A stretch of 64,000 nucleotides of DNA from Shewanella khirikhana (GTDB lineage: Bacteria > Pseudomonadota > Gammaproteobacteria > Enterobacterales > Shewanellaceae). Each line of letters starts with the position of its first letter. The stretch's first letter is position 1. Under the pieces are notes generated by a model that worked only from the letters and a program-made list of their open reading frames with translations, did no database searches and was not told the origin of the DNA. A program made the position numbers and the translations under genes. Location: NCBI RefSeq assembly GCF_003957745.1, contig NZ_CP020373.1, forward strand, positions 248,001 to 312,000, in the 5' to 3' direction. Below, piece after piece: positions 1 through 8,099 of this stretch.

Positions 1-2
1 GC

Positions 3-1277
3 TTCCCCCGCTTTATGCTTACCTACTCACCCGAGAAAAACTACGCCGCCTACGGCCAGATTGCCATTCGCACCAGTGACTTTGAGACGCTGGTGAGCGT
101 GATGACTACCTTCCGCGGTGAGATGGAGCAGGGCTTCCCGCAGACCCAGCTTAAGTTCAAGCGTCTGGAAGTTGGACCTTCCACCGATGCCAAGATTGAG
201 GCCCGTATTTCCGGGGCCGATCCGGATGTGCTGCGCACCCTGGGGGCTCAGGTTCAGGCGGTGTTTGCCGCCACGCCTGGCACGGTAAACGTGCGCCATG
301 ACTGGCGTGAGCGGGTGAAATACATAGCGCCCAAGTTCAACGAAACCCAGGCCCGTCGCCTTGGGATTGTGAAAAGCGAAGTCGACAAGGCACTGAAATT
401 TGCATTCGCAGGTTTGCAGATTGGGGTTTACCGCGAAGGCACGAATCTGGTGCCCATCGTTGGCCGCCTGCCCGATGATGAGCGGGTGGATATCGAGTCG
501 CTGGAAAGTATCCGCATCTGGAGTCCGGTGCTGAAGACTCTGGTGCCTTTGCAGCAGGTGGTGGATGGCTTTGAAGTGAAATTCGAAGACCCCATAGTGC
601 AGCGCCGTGACCGCAAGCGCACTCTGACTGTGTTTGCCGATGCGGATTTTGAATACGACATTCTGCCAGCCGAGCTGTTTTCGAAGATGCGTGCTGAGGT
701 GGAAGCCATCGAGATGCCGGTAGGCTACGAGCTGGTGTGGGGCGGTGAGTTTGAGTCCTCCCACGATGCCCAGGAGTCGCTGTTCGCCACCTTGCCGCTG
801 GGCTTTTTGTTTATGTTCCTTATCACAGTGTTCCTGTTCAACTCGGTGCGTAAGCCGCTGGTGATTTGGGCCTGTGTGCCGCTGGCCATCATAGGCATCA
901 CCCTGGGGCTGTTGGTGCTGGATAAGCCGTTCAGCTTTATGGCGCTGCTGGGGATGTTAAGTCTGTCGGGAATGCTGCTGAAAAACGGTATTGTGCTGCT
1001 GGATCAGATAAACCTTGAAATCAATGAAGGCAAAGAGCCCTTCGAGGCGGTGTTTGAATCCACCGTCAGCCGGGTGCGACCTGTGTGTATGGCGGCCATT
1101 ACCACCATTTTGGGGATGTTGCCGCTGATCACCGACGCCTTCTTTGAATCCATGGCGGCGGTGGTGATGTTTGGTTTGGGGGTAGCGACCATCCTCACCC
1201 TTATCATAGTGCCGGTGTTTTACCTGATTTTCTTCCGTATCCCTTATCGCTCTTACCGGGAGTTTGGCAAATCCTGA
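3..1277 (+). CDS. RND-family multidrug efflux pump, C-terminal part (5' end outside window)
   Basis: Inner-membrane proton-driven RND pump subunit of the AcrB/HAE1 type, which exports drugs or other amphiphiles through a tripartite complex. The reading frame is open from the left edge (codons start at base 3), so the ATG at 15 is internal and only about the last 425 of the usual 1,000-1,050 residues are present. Seen here are the second periplasmic porter/docking lobe (first ~250 residues), then a run of hydrophobic helices beginning near LFATLPLGFLFMFLITVFLF, including the conserved helix segment GMLLKNGIVLLDQ that corresponds to the AKN/proton-relay region of these pumps, and a terminal helix ending in IIVPVFYLIFFRIPYR. 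The partner adaptor gene would be upstream, outside the window. Substrate cannot be told. Confidence 0.9.
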   Translation, partial: FPRFMLTYSPEKNYAAYGQIAIRTSDFETLVSVMTTFRGEMEQGFPQTQLKFKRLEVGPSTDAKIEARISGADPDVLRTLGAQVQAVFAATPGTVNVRHDWRERVKYIAPKFNETQARRLGIVKSEVDKALKFAFAGLQIGVYREGTNLVPIVGRLPDDERVDIESLESIRIWSPVLKTLVPLQQVVDGFEVKFEDPIVQRRDRKRTLTVFADADFEYDILPAELFSKMRAEVEAIEMPVGYELVWGGEFESSHDAQESLFATLPLGFLFMFLITVFLFNSVRKPLVIWACVPLAIIGITLGLLVLDKPFSFMALLGMLSLSGMLLKNGIVLLDQINLEINEGKEPFEAVFESTVSRVRPVCMAAITTILGMLPLITDAFFESMAAVVMFGLGVATILTLIIVPVFYLIFFRIPYRSYREFGKS

Positions 1278-1422
1278 CCGGGGCCAGCTGTATTACACCT
1301 GTGTAATATTTACAACCTACTATGGATATTTATGACTGCTTGCTGGTGGAAATTTGAACACAAATGATGGCTCATGGTAGATTGAAAGCGGATTAGCGAA
1401 ACACTTTGCGATTAAAGCGACC

Positions 1423-2019
1423 ATGGACAGATATAAACTCTCTAGCGAAGAGCTGGACAGCTTTAAAGAGCTGTTTGCCATCGATCAGGGAGACGAATTA
1501 CCCGATGCACATCGGCTGACAATTACCACAGAAGTGCCTGAACTGGTTGCGCGCCTGCTCGGGAAGGCCAAACTCACCCTGCTGGCGGAAGTCAGTCACT
1601 ACAAACTCTTTTTCCCGCTGTCGATGCACATAGACGAACTGGGGCAGTTCAGCCCGGAACTGGGCATTCCCGAAGTGCTGGATACCCGTGGCAGCGAGCG
1701 CAGCTGGCGACTGACAGATCTGGATGGTGTTGTGGTGAAGGCCGCCGAGGGTGGTAAACCGCTGCAGGTGCTGTCGCTGTCGAGCTCCGGAGTTACCCTG
1801 AAAGAGCAGGGTGAGCTGGAAAGTGCCAGCGAGATGCAGCTGGAGCTGCCCGGCGGCGAGTTGGTGCCTCTGGCCGTTGAGCCGGTACGCAATGAAAACG
1901 GCGTGGTCGCCGCCCGTATTCTGGCAAGCCGGGAAGCCCGCGAAGCCCTCAGGCGCTTCCTGTTTGGACGTCACCGGGCACTCTATGCCGACCTTTACAA
2001 GGACTTAACTCCCGGATAA
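1423..2019 (+). CDS. PilZ-like domain protein (degenerate)
   Basis: Protein of 198 residues. The C-terminal ~100 residues have the pattern of a PilZ fold: a basic patch (ERSWR) about 25 residues before the turn LSLSSSGVTL, which sits where PilZ proteins carry D/NxSxxG, then LELPGGELVPLAVEPVRN strands and a C-terminal helix ending LRRFLFGRHR. PilZ domains bind cyclic-di-GMP, but here the RxxxR arginines are compressed to RSWR and the Asp/Asn of the turn is Leu, so nucleotide binding is doubtful. The N-terminal ~85 residues could be a YcgR-N-like partner domain. The stop codon overlaps the start of the cupin gene (TAATG), so the two are translated together. Function is inferred; a non-binding PilZ relative is the most I would claim. 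Confidence 0.6.
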   Translation: MDRYKLSSEELDSFKELFAIDQGDELPDAHRLTITTEVPELVARLLGKAKLTLLAEVSHYKLFFPLSMHIDELGQFSPELGIPEVLDTRGSERSWRLTDLDGVVVKAAEGGKPLQVLSLSSSGVTLKEQGELESASEMQLELPGGELVPLAVEPVRNENGVVAARILASREAREALRRFLFGRHRALYADLYKDLTPG

Positions 2020-2354
2020 TGGCCAATCTCTTCTCACCGCTGCCAAGCAACCTTGCCAACGAAGTCTTTGAAACCCTCGCCAGCTCATCCGCTTGCCGCA
2101 TCGAGCGGATTGTCTCTTTTGGTCACAGCACCGCCGAAGGCCAATGGTACGATCAGGACGACCACGAGTGGGTGATCCTGCTCAGTGGCAGTGCCGTGCT
2201 GGCCTATGCAGATGGCAGCCGGCTGACATTGGCACCCGGCGACTATGTCAATATCCCCGCCCATGTGCGCCACCGAGTCGAAGCCACGGCAAAGGATAGC
2301 CCCAGCGTATGGCTGGCGGTGTTTTACAGTCCATCCGGCGCAGACGACCGCTGA
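2019..2354 (+). CDS. Small cupin-domain protein
   Basis: Single-domain cupin of 111 residues, a small beta-barrel. Motif 1 lies around DDHEWVILLSGSAVLAYADG and motif 2 around APGDYVNIPAHVRHRVE. The usual HxH of motif 1 is reduced to one His followed by Glu, while the motif 2 His (RHRVE) is kept, so three possible metal ligands remain. The ATG overlaps the stop of the upstream PilZ-like gene by one base, suggesting translational coupling. No enzyme activity can be assigned; such proteins are commonly metal-dependent isomerases, dioxygenases or storage/sensor barrels. Confidence 0.75.
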   Translation: MANLFSPLPSNLANEVFETLASSSACRIERIVSFGHSTAEGQWYDQDDHEWVILLSGSAVLAYADGSRLTLAPGDYVNIPAHVRHRVEATAKDSPSVWLAVFYSPSGADDR

Positions 2355-2466
2355 TTATTTTTTAAACGCCGGCTCATAAGTCTTTTCTGAAAGACTGGCT
2401 CTGCTATACTCTGCGTCCGATTTTTCTACCGGGCCATTCAGTCAGGCCAGCAGACGAGTTTGATTC

Positions 2467-4386
2467 ATGAGTACAGAAGGCGTTGAGATTTTCATTCCAG
2501 GCAAATCACAGGCCCAGGCGACCCCTGAGCCGGTAAAACTTGCCGACAATAAGCTGGAGCTTTTGGCCCCGGCAAAAAACGCCGACTACGGAATTGAAGC
2601 CATTCGTCACGGTGCCGATGCTGTGTACATTGGCGCCCCTGCCTTTGGTGCCCGACATACCGCCGGCAACAGCATTGCCGACATCGCCCGTCTGTGCGAG
2701 TTTGCCCACCGCTACCACGCCCAGGTGTTTGTTACCGTCAACACCATCATGTTTGACTCTGAGCTGGAACAAGCCCGTCAACTGATCTGGGATGTGTATG
2801 AAGCCGGTGCCGATGCCATTATCGTGCAGGATCTTGGTCTGCTGGAAATGGATCTGCCGCCAATCGCGCTGCACGCCAGTACCCAGATGGACAACCGGGT
2901 GCCAGCCAAGGTGGCCTTTCTGGAGCACGTGGGTTTCTCCCAGGCGGTGCTTGCCCGTGAGCTTAGTCTGAGTCAGATCCGCGATGTGGCCGCCGAAACC
3001 AAGCTGCGCCTCGAGTTTTTTATCCACGGCGCCCTGTGCGTGGCCTTCAGCGGCCAGTGCTATATCAGTGAAGCCTATACCGACAACCGCAGTGCCAACC
3101 GCGGTGAATGCTCGCAGCAGTGCCGTATGCCTGGGAATCTCAAGACCCGTCAGGGTGAAACCATTGCCACCAACGAGCACATGCTGTCGCTTAAAGACAA
3201 CAATCAGACCGAAAACCTCGAAGCGCTGATTGATGCCGGTATCCGTTCGTTCAAGATTGAAGGGCGTCTTAAAGACTTAAGTTACGTGAAGAACGTGACT
3301 GCCCACTATCGTCAGCAGCTCGATGCCATTATCGCCCGTCGCCCTGAGTTTGAGAGCGCCTCCCACGGTCGTTGCAGCTACAGCTTTGTACCGGACCCGG
3401 ACAAAAGCTTTAACCGTGGCAAGACCGACTATTTTGTTCATGAGCGCAAGCCCGAGATTGCCGACTTCCGCACCCCTAAGTACCTGGGTGTTGCCGTAGG
3501 TAAAGTCAGTAAAATCGCCAAAGATCATATTGTTGTGGATTCTGATACCGAGTTTCACAATGGCGATGGCCTTGGCTTCTTTGCCCGCAACTATGAAAAG
3601 GCGCGTCTGTCGGACGATAAGCTTACCGGGTTTCGGGTAAACCGCGCCGAAGGCAAGCAGCTGTATTTGAAGAGTATTCCAGAAGAGCTGCGGGTGGGTG
3701 TGACCCTGTATCGCAACCACGATCAGCAATTTGAAATGTTGCTGGCCAAAGAGTCTGCCGAGCGTCTGGTTACGGTCGATTTCGCGCTGGAAGAAACCGC
3801 CACTGGCCTGAGCCTGACCGCCGCCGATCGCCACGGCCACTGCGTGACTGTGAGCGCCGATTTTGAAAAGCAGCAGGCCAACGATGTTGCCCGCAACTGC
3901 GAAGGGCTGAAAAAGAACCTCGGCAAGCTGGGCAACACCGACTTTATGCTGGGCAAGGTGAATGTGGGCAATGCCGGCGGCGTGTTTGCGCCAGCATCCA
4001 TTATCAATGGCTTGCGCCGTGATGCGGTAGAAGCGCTGTCCAAGGCGCGGATTGATGGCTATCAGCGGCCAACCCCCTGGGAGCGTGACGACAGTGTGCG
4101 CTATCCACAAAAAAGCATGACTTACCTTGCCAACGTGGCTAACCAAAAGGCCAAGGACTTCTTTACCCGTCATGGGGTGGTATCGATTCGCGACGCCTAT
4201 GAAGTGCGGCCGGTAAAAGGTGATGCGCCCCTGATGATCACCAAGCACTGTATCCGCTACAGCTACAACATGTGCCCCAAGGAAGTACCAGGCATCAAGG
4301 CCGAGCCGCTGGAAATGGAGCTTGGCGGCAAGCAATTCAAGCTGGTATTCGACTGCCACAAGTGCGAAATGCTGGTGGTGGGTTAA
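2467..4386 (+). CDS. rlhA: 23S rRNA C2501 hydroxylation protein RlhA (peptidase U32 family)
   Basis: Protein of 639 residues, matching the long U32 family member RlhA/YdcP of E. coli (about 650 residues) rather than the ~450-residue TrhP/YegQ. RlhA is needed for 5-hydroxycytidine at position 2501 of 23S rRNA. The U32 signature is present near residues 183-201 as EFFIHGALCVAFSGQCYIS and is followed by the conserved NRGECSQQCR cysteines; further paired cysteines close to the C-terminus (CHKCEM) probably belong to the same metal/Fe-S site. The N-terminal TIM-barrel begins at KLELLAPAKN. A TATACT -10-like hexamer lies at 2405-2410, downstream of a small hairpin (AGTCTTT/AAAGACT). The gene stands alone and ends at a bidirectional terminator. 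Confidence 0.88.
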   Translation: MSTEGVEIFIPGKSQAQATPEPVKLADNKLELLAPAKNADYGIEAIRHGADAVYIGAPAFGARHTAGNSIADIARLCEFAHRYHAQVFVTVNTIMFDSELEQARQLIWDVYEAGADAIIVQDLGLLEMDLPPIALHASTQMDNRVPAKVAFLEHVGFSQAVLARELSLSQIRDVAAETKLRLEFFIHGALCVAFSGQCYISEAYTDNRSANRGECSQQCRMPGNLKTRQGETIATNEHMLSLKDNNQTENLEALIDAGIRSFKIEGRLKDLSYVKNVTAHYRQQLDAIIARRPEFESASHGRCSYSFVPDPDKSFNRGKTDYFVHERKPEIADFRTPKYLGVAVGKVSKIAKDHIVVDSDTEFHNGDGLGFFARNYEKARLSDDKLTGFRVNRAEGKQLYLKSIPEELRVGVTLYRNHDQQFEMLLAKESAERLVTVDFALEETATGLSLTAADRHGHCVTVSADFEKQQANDVARNCEGLKKNLGKLGNTDFMLGKVNVGNAGGVFAPASIINGLRRDAVEALSKARIDGYQRPTPWERDDSVRYPQKSMTYLANVANQKAKDFFTRHGVVSIRDAYEVRPVKGDAPLMITKHCIRYSYNMCPKEVPGIKAEPLEMELGGKQFKLVFDCHKCEMLVVG

Positions 4387-4415
4387 CTCCGGCAGCAAGC
4401 ATGGATTAAAACGAC

Positions 4416-4447
4416 AAAAAGGGCGGTGAATTTTCACCGCCCTTTTT
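4416..4447. terminator. Bidirectional rho-independent terminator
   Basis: Ten-base-pair stem GGGCGGTGAA / TTCACCGCCC (4421-4442) with A-run before and T-run after. It serves both rlhA (+) and the convergent M4 protease gene (-). Confidence 0.9.
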
Positions 4448-4472
4448 ACTTTTACAGCATTACTTCAGAGTA

Positions 4473-6848
4473 TTACTGGCAGCTTCCCAGCAGGGTCCAC
4501 ACGTCCCATGGACCTGAGAACACCTCAGGGCTCTGGCCCTGGTTCCACCAGTTGGCAAAGTACTCCTTGCCGTTTTGTGAAACCATATCGCCTGCCAGAT
4601 ATACTGTCACGCCGTCCCATGGCTGGGCGCTGCAGCTGCCGTTGCCACCGCCGCTGACATTGACGATTTTGCTGGCAGTGTGGCTTAAGCCTTCAGCATC
4701 GGTAACGGTCAACTGTACCTGATAGTTACCTGCGGCGACGTAGTTGTGGCTTGGGTTGGTGGCCGAGCTGCCGTTGCCATCACCAAAGTTCCAGCTGTGG
4801 CTGGCCACACCTTTGTCGTCCTGTGCCAGGCTGGTGAAATCCACCGCGAGGCCATTGGCGCTGTAGCTGAAATCGGCTAGCGGGGCCTGATTGTCGCCAC
4901 CATTACCGCCGTCACACTTGTCCAGCTTTTGCCACACGTTGGTGTACACATCGGGCGCAGCGCCGGTTGACCACCAGATGGCCTCGTAGTTGTAGCCCTT
5001 GTATGACACGCGATCGCCAAGGTTATAGGCGGTCGTGGCGTTCCAGGCTGCGGTTGTACACTCGCCCGGAGTGGTGCTGCCAACACTGATGGTTACCTGA
5101 TGCTCGTCGCTGAGGCCTTCGGCATCGGTCACTTTCAGGGTTACTGTGTAGCTGCCCGCGCTGGCATAGCTGTGGCTTGGGTTGGTGGCGGTGCTGCTGC
5201 TGTTGTCGCCAAAGTTCCAGCTGCGGCTGCTGATCCCCTTGTCGTCGCTGGAGCTGTCGCTGAAGCTGACGGTCAGGCCATTGATGCTGTAGCTGAAGTT
5301 GGCATTGGGCGCCTGATTGCTGCCACCGCCGCCACAGCCTGAGCCATCTTTGGCGCCACTGCCACTGATGCCGACGCCTTCGAGTGAAGCCACTACATCA
5401 TCCACGCAGTAACCCAGATCCTTGGCCGCCTTGTAGACGCCCTGGCCCGCGCTATTGAAGGTGGCGTTGGCAGTCCAGTACAGCTGGTTGGCGCGCACAT
5501 AGATGTCGAATGCCTTGCGGATGTTCCAGCCGGAGGTAGTCGACAGCAGATAAAACGCCTTGTTGTACACGCCTGAGCTGTGGTGTACATCCATGCTGCT
5601 GTTGTATTGGCTGGCATGGTCGATAGAGCGGCCATCCTGGGGTGGGTTGTTCATGTAGCGCATGGCGCCACTGCCTTTTTTGATCTTGTCGCCAATCTGC
5701 CAACTGAAACTGCCGGTGAGGTAGTAGCTGGCCGCTGCCGCTGCGATATCTGAGAAGGACTCGTTCAGGCCGCCTGACTGATACTGGTATTCAAGGTTGG
5801 AGTTTTGCTGGGTGAAGCCGTGGCTGACTTCGTGGGCTACTACGCCAAGGTCAACCAGTGGGTGGAACACTGTGTTGCCATCGCCAAAGGTCATCTGCTG
5901 GCCATCCCAGAAGGCGTTTTCATAATTGCGGTCATAGTGAACCCGCATTCTGAGTTTTTGGCTGATGGGGGCTTTGTTGTACCAATCGCGGTACATGTTG
6001 AAGGTGACCTGACCAAAGGCGTGGGCATCGTTCAGCGCCGAGTAGCCGCCATTCACTTCACGGGCGGTGTTTTCGTAGCAGGGGAAGGTATGCACGCTGC
6101 CACCTGAGGTGGCGTGGTTCATGTCCCAGGTTTCCACATTGGTGCTGTCGAGGCGGCAGCTGCTGCCACTGCCGGTGACTTCAAACGCCGGGAAGGTGCC
6201 GTTGGGGCCGAAGGTATAGCGGCCGGTGCGCTGGTTACCGCCAGGGCCGGTACCAGAGGCAAACGCCATGGCATCCCAGCTGTCGAGCACGTCACCTGAG
6301 TGGGCATCGATAAACAGCATAGGGCGAACCGGGGCCTGACCGGGCTGAAGGTGGACGTAAGAAATCTGCCAGGCAAGGTGCGCCTTATCTTTGTTATCAA
6401 GCCAGATAAATAACTGACTTTGCAGGTTTTCTACTTCATCGCGGCTGAGCTGTACCCCGGTGTGACCCAGGGCCTGCTCCACCGCGGCTTCCAGATCGTA
6501 CTTGGGCTTGAGTGACGGCAAATCTTTTTCAATCCCAACGATTTGCTCGCCATAGAGGCCATGAAGCTGCTTCATGGCCGAGCGGCTGGCAACCACTGAT
6601 GCGGCATACACAGGGATGCCCTGGTGGAACTGCTGAAAACGACCTTTCTCATCCCCGCCGGGAGTGGCGGCAAAGGTGACCGCTTGATAATCGCCGCTAT
6701 CGACCGCGGCAAACATCTTGTGGGCCTGTGAGGCCTTGTTGGCGGCATTGCTCTGGTGAAGTTTCACCCGCTCTGCGGCCACGGCCTGAGTGGAAAGGAT
6801 ACTGGTTACTGCGAGGGCACAGAGTGCGAGCCTTGAATGGAAATGCAT
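4473..6848 (-). CDS. Secreted M4 (thermolysin-like) metalloprotease with PKD and chitin-binding modules
   Basis: Extracellular zinc endopeptidase of 791 residues. Order: signal peptide (1-25, cut after TQAVAA), FTP and PepSY propeptide regions (~35-195), M4 catalytic domain (~200-505) with zinc motif HEVSH at 339-343, third ligand Glu363 in GLNESFSD and catalytic His in DVHHSSGVYNKAF; PKD domain (~515-590), CBM5/12 module (~600-645, aromatic residues in IWWSTGAAP), second PKD, and a C-terminal CBM5/12 with the related NWWNQGQSP. The start has a clear GGAG seven bases upstream. The same CBM5/12 type occurs on both chitinases in this window, so it probably strips protein from chitinous particles after type II secretion. 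Expression signals are not obvious; a long 5' region lies upstream. Confidence 0.93.
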   Translation of the reverse strand: MHFHSRLALCALAVTSILSTQAVAAERVKLHQSNAANKASQAHKMFAAVDSGDYQAVTFAATPGGDEKGRFQQFHQGIPVYAASVVASRSAMKQLHGLYGEQIVGIEKDLPSLKPKYDLEAAVEQALGHTGVQLSRDEVENLQSQLFIWLDNKDKAHLAWQISYVHLQPGQAPVRPMLFIDAHSGDVLDSWDAMAFASGTGPGGNQRTGRYTFGPNGTFPAFEVTGSGSSCRLDSTNVETWDMNHATSGGSVHTFPCYENTAREVNGGYSALNDAHAFGQVTFNMYRDWYNKAPISQKLRMRVHYDRNYENAFWDGQQMTFGDGNTVFHPLVDLGVVAHEVSHGFTQQNSNLEYQYQSGGLNESFSDIAAAAASYYLTGSFSWQIGDKIKKGSGAMRYMNNPPQDGRSIDHASQYNSSMDVHHSSGVYNKAFYLLSTTSGWNIRKAFDIYVRANQLYWTANATFNSAGQGVYKAAKDLGYCVDDVVASLEGVGISGSGAKDGSGCGGGGSNQAPNANFSYSINGLTVSFSDSSSDDKGISSRSWNFGDNSSSTATNPSHSYASAGSYTVTLKVTDAEGLSDEHQVTISVGSTTPGECTTAAWNATTAYNLGDRVSYKGYNYEAIWWSTGAAPDVYTNVWQKLDKCDGGNGGDNQAPLADFSYSANGLAVDFTSLAQDDKGVASHSWNFGDGNGSSATNPSHNYVAAGNYQVQLTVTDAEGLSHTASKIVNVSGGGNGSCSAQPWDGVTVYLAGDMVSQNGKEYFANWWNQGQSPEVFSGPWDVWTLLGSCQ

Positions 6849-7359
6849 GTTTGACTCCGATTTTTGCTGTTGTTATTGGGCGCACAAACCGAAATAAACC
6901 ACATGCCGTCATCCGTAACTGCAACTGATAAAAGGCAAATTATAACGGCCGAGGCCGATTTATAGTGACTCCCGGGTAGCCCGGGACGCTTCAGCATGGA
7001 AGCGGTTTTTACCATATGCCTGACATAAAAATTCATCAAATTGTATTTTTTATGCTGGGGCAGGTTGGGTGTAGGCTCTTGTTTACAAATGTGTAACAAA
7101 TTCGTGCCGCTTTTATGCTCATCAGGATAAAGGCAGTTTTAGCCGCCATTTTGGGCCCATTGCGGATTGTGTAAAAAGCGTACGCCTTGGCTTACAGTGA
7201 AAGTTTCTCAAGTTAAATCTGATATATATCGATTGGATATAATATATTGCGATTGGTTTTTAACCGCTTTGAATCCATGGCCCTATCTGCAGTATGCTGT
7301 GGCTTTACGCGGCCAAGAACTGCCGCAGAATGCATAATGCAAGACAAGGGAGGTGTAGC
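6849..7359. other. 511-bp intergenic region between M4 protease and PH-domain gene
   Basis: No convincing gene. It carries the upstream regions of two divergent genes, a CCCGGGTAGCCCGGG repeat at 6971-6985, an apparently orphan + strand terminator-like hairpin (6987-7011), and an AT-rich patch with a TATAAT hexamer at 7238-7243 that is a plausible -10 for the PH-domain gene. Confidence 0.5.
6987..7011 (+). terminator. Orphan terminator-like hairpin
   Basis: CGCTTC/GAAGCG stem followed by GTTTTTA on the + strand. No + strand gene lies directly upstream, so it either ends an unseen short transcript antisense to the protease leader or is a chance structure. Confidence 0.4.
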
Positions 7360-7737
7360 TTGGGATTTCTGAATGCCCTGATGGGGAATGCCAGTGAAGT
7401 GGATTTGGCGGAGTTGACCGCCGAGTTGTCGCCCATTATGGGGGATAACGAAGAGTTGCAGCTGGCGTACAAAATCGTCCGCGATATGTTTGTATTTACC
7501 AACAAGCGGCTGATCCTGATTGATAAGCAGGGCATGACCGGCAAGAAGGTGAGCTACCACTCGATCCCCTACAAGGCGATTGTTCACTTTGAAGTGGAAA
7601 CCGCCGGGACCTTCGATATGGATGCTGAACTGAAACTGTGGATCTCAGGCCAGCACGATCCGCTGGTGAAAGAACTTAAGCGTGGCACCGACGTGGTTGG
7701 CATTCAAAAGACCATTGCCCGCTTTATCCTCGGATAA
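7360..7737 (+). CDS. Bacterial PH-domain protein
   Basis: Cytoplasmic protein of 125 residues if translation starts at the TTG at 7360, preferred over the upstream ATG at 7294 because a strong AAGGGAGGTG ribosome site sits directly before it and the upstream residues are not protein-like. The sequence (KIVRDMFVFTNKRLILID, then YHSIPYKAIVHFEVE and AELKLWISG) is typical of the bacterial pleckstrin-homology domain family of about 124 residues (DUF1696/YvbH-like), which often forms oligomeric rings. Role unknown; no operon partner. A strong terminator follows. Confidence 0.8.
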   Translation: MGFLNALMGNASEVDLAELTAELSPIMGDNEELQLAYKIVRDMFVFTNKRLILIDKQGMTGKKVSYHSIPYKAIVHFEVETAGTFDMDAELKLWISGQHDPLVKELKRGTDVVGIQKTIARFILG

Positions 7738-7760
7738 GTCAGTAGTACCCGCCGATACCC

Positions 7761-7783
7761 AAGCCGCCCCAGGGCGGCTTTTT
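7761..7783 (+). terminator. Rho-independent terminator after PH-domain gene
   Basis: AAGCCGCCC/GGGCGGCTT stem followed by TTT, 24 bases after the stop codon. Confidence 0.85.
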
Positions 7784-8099
7784 GCTGCTTTAGTGCGTCT
7801 CTATTTTATCTCTATCGCCCTGAACCTCCGCTTTTAAAGTTGTAGTGAATTTAACTTAACTGACTGAATATAAAAAAATAGATTTTAAATAGAGATAAAA
7901 GTGGGATAGAAACGACTCCCCATTGATTGCCCTCACTTTGCTGCACCCGTAAAAACGACTCAGACCGTTACCTCTTTGTTAATCAGGTTAATGAATGTAA
8001 CGGCGGGGAGGGGGCCGTCATTTGTTGCCGTGCCCTTATGCGCATCGAAAACGAACAGCAAAAACACTGCAAGCAAAGACAAGCAGGGAAGGGTGAAGC
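7784..8099. other. Leader and promoter region of the TonB-dependent receptor
   Basis: AT-rich stretch (7840-7910) followed by a GC-rich segment. No ORF or known riboswitch recognised. A GGGAAGGGTGAAG ribosome site precedes the receptor start. The length suggests a regulated promoter or structured leader, but nothing specific is identifiable. Confidence 0.35.

Noticed and set aside
3277..4437. 386-codon open frame on the minus strand opposite rlhA
   Set aside because: Mirror of a highly biased coding gene; no ribosome site, and the + strand protein is clearly real.
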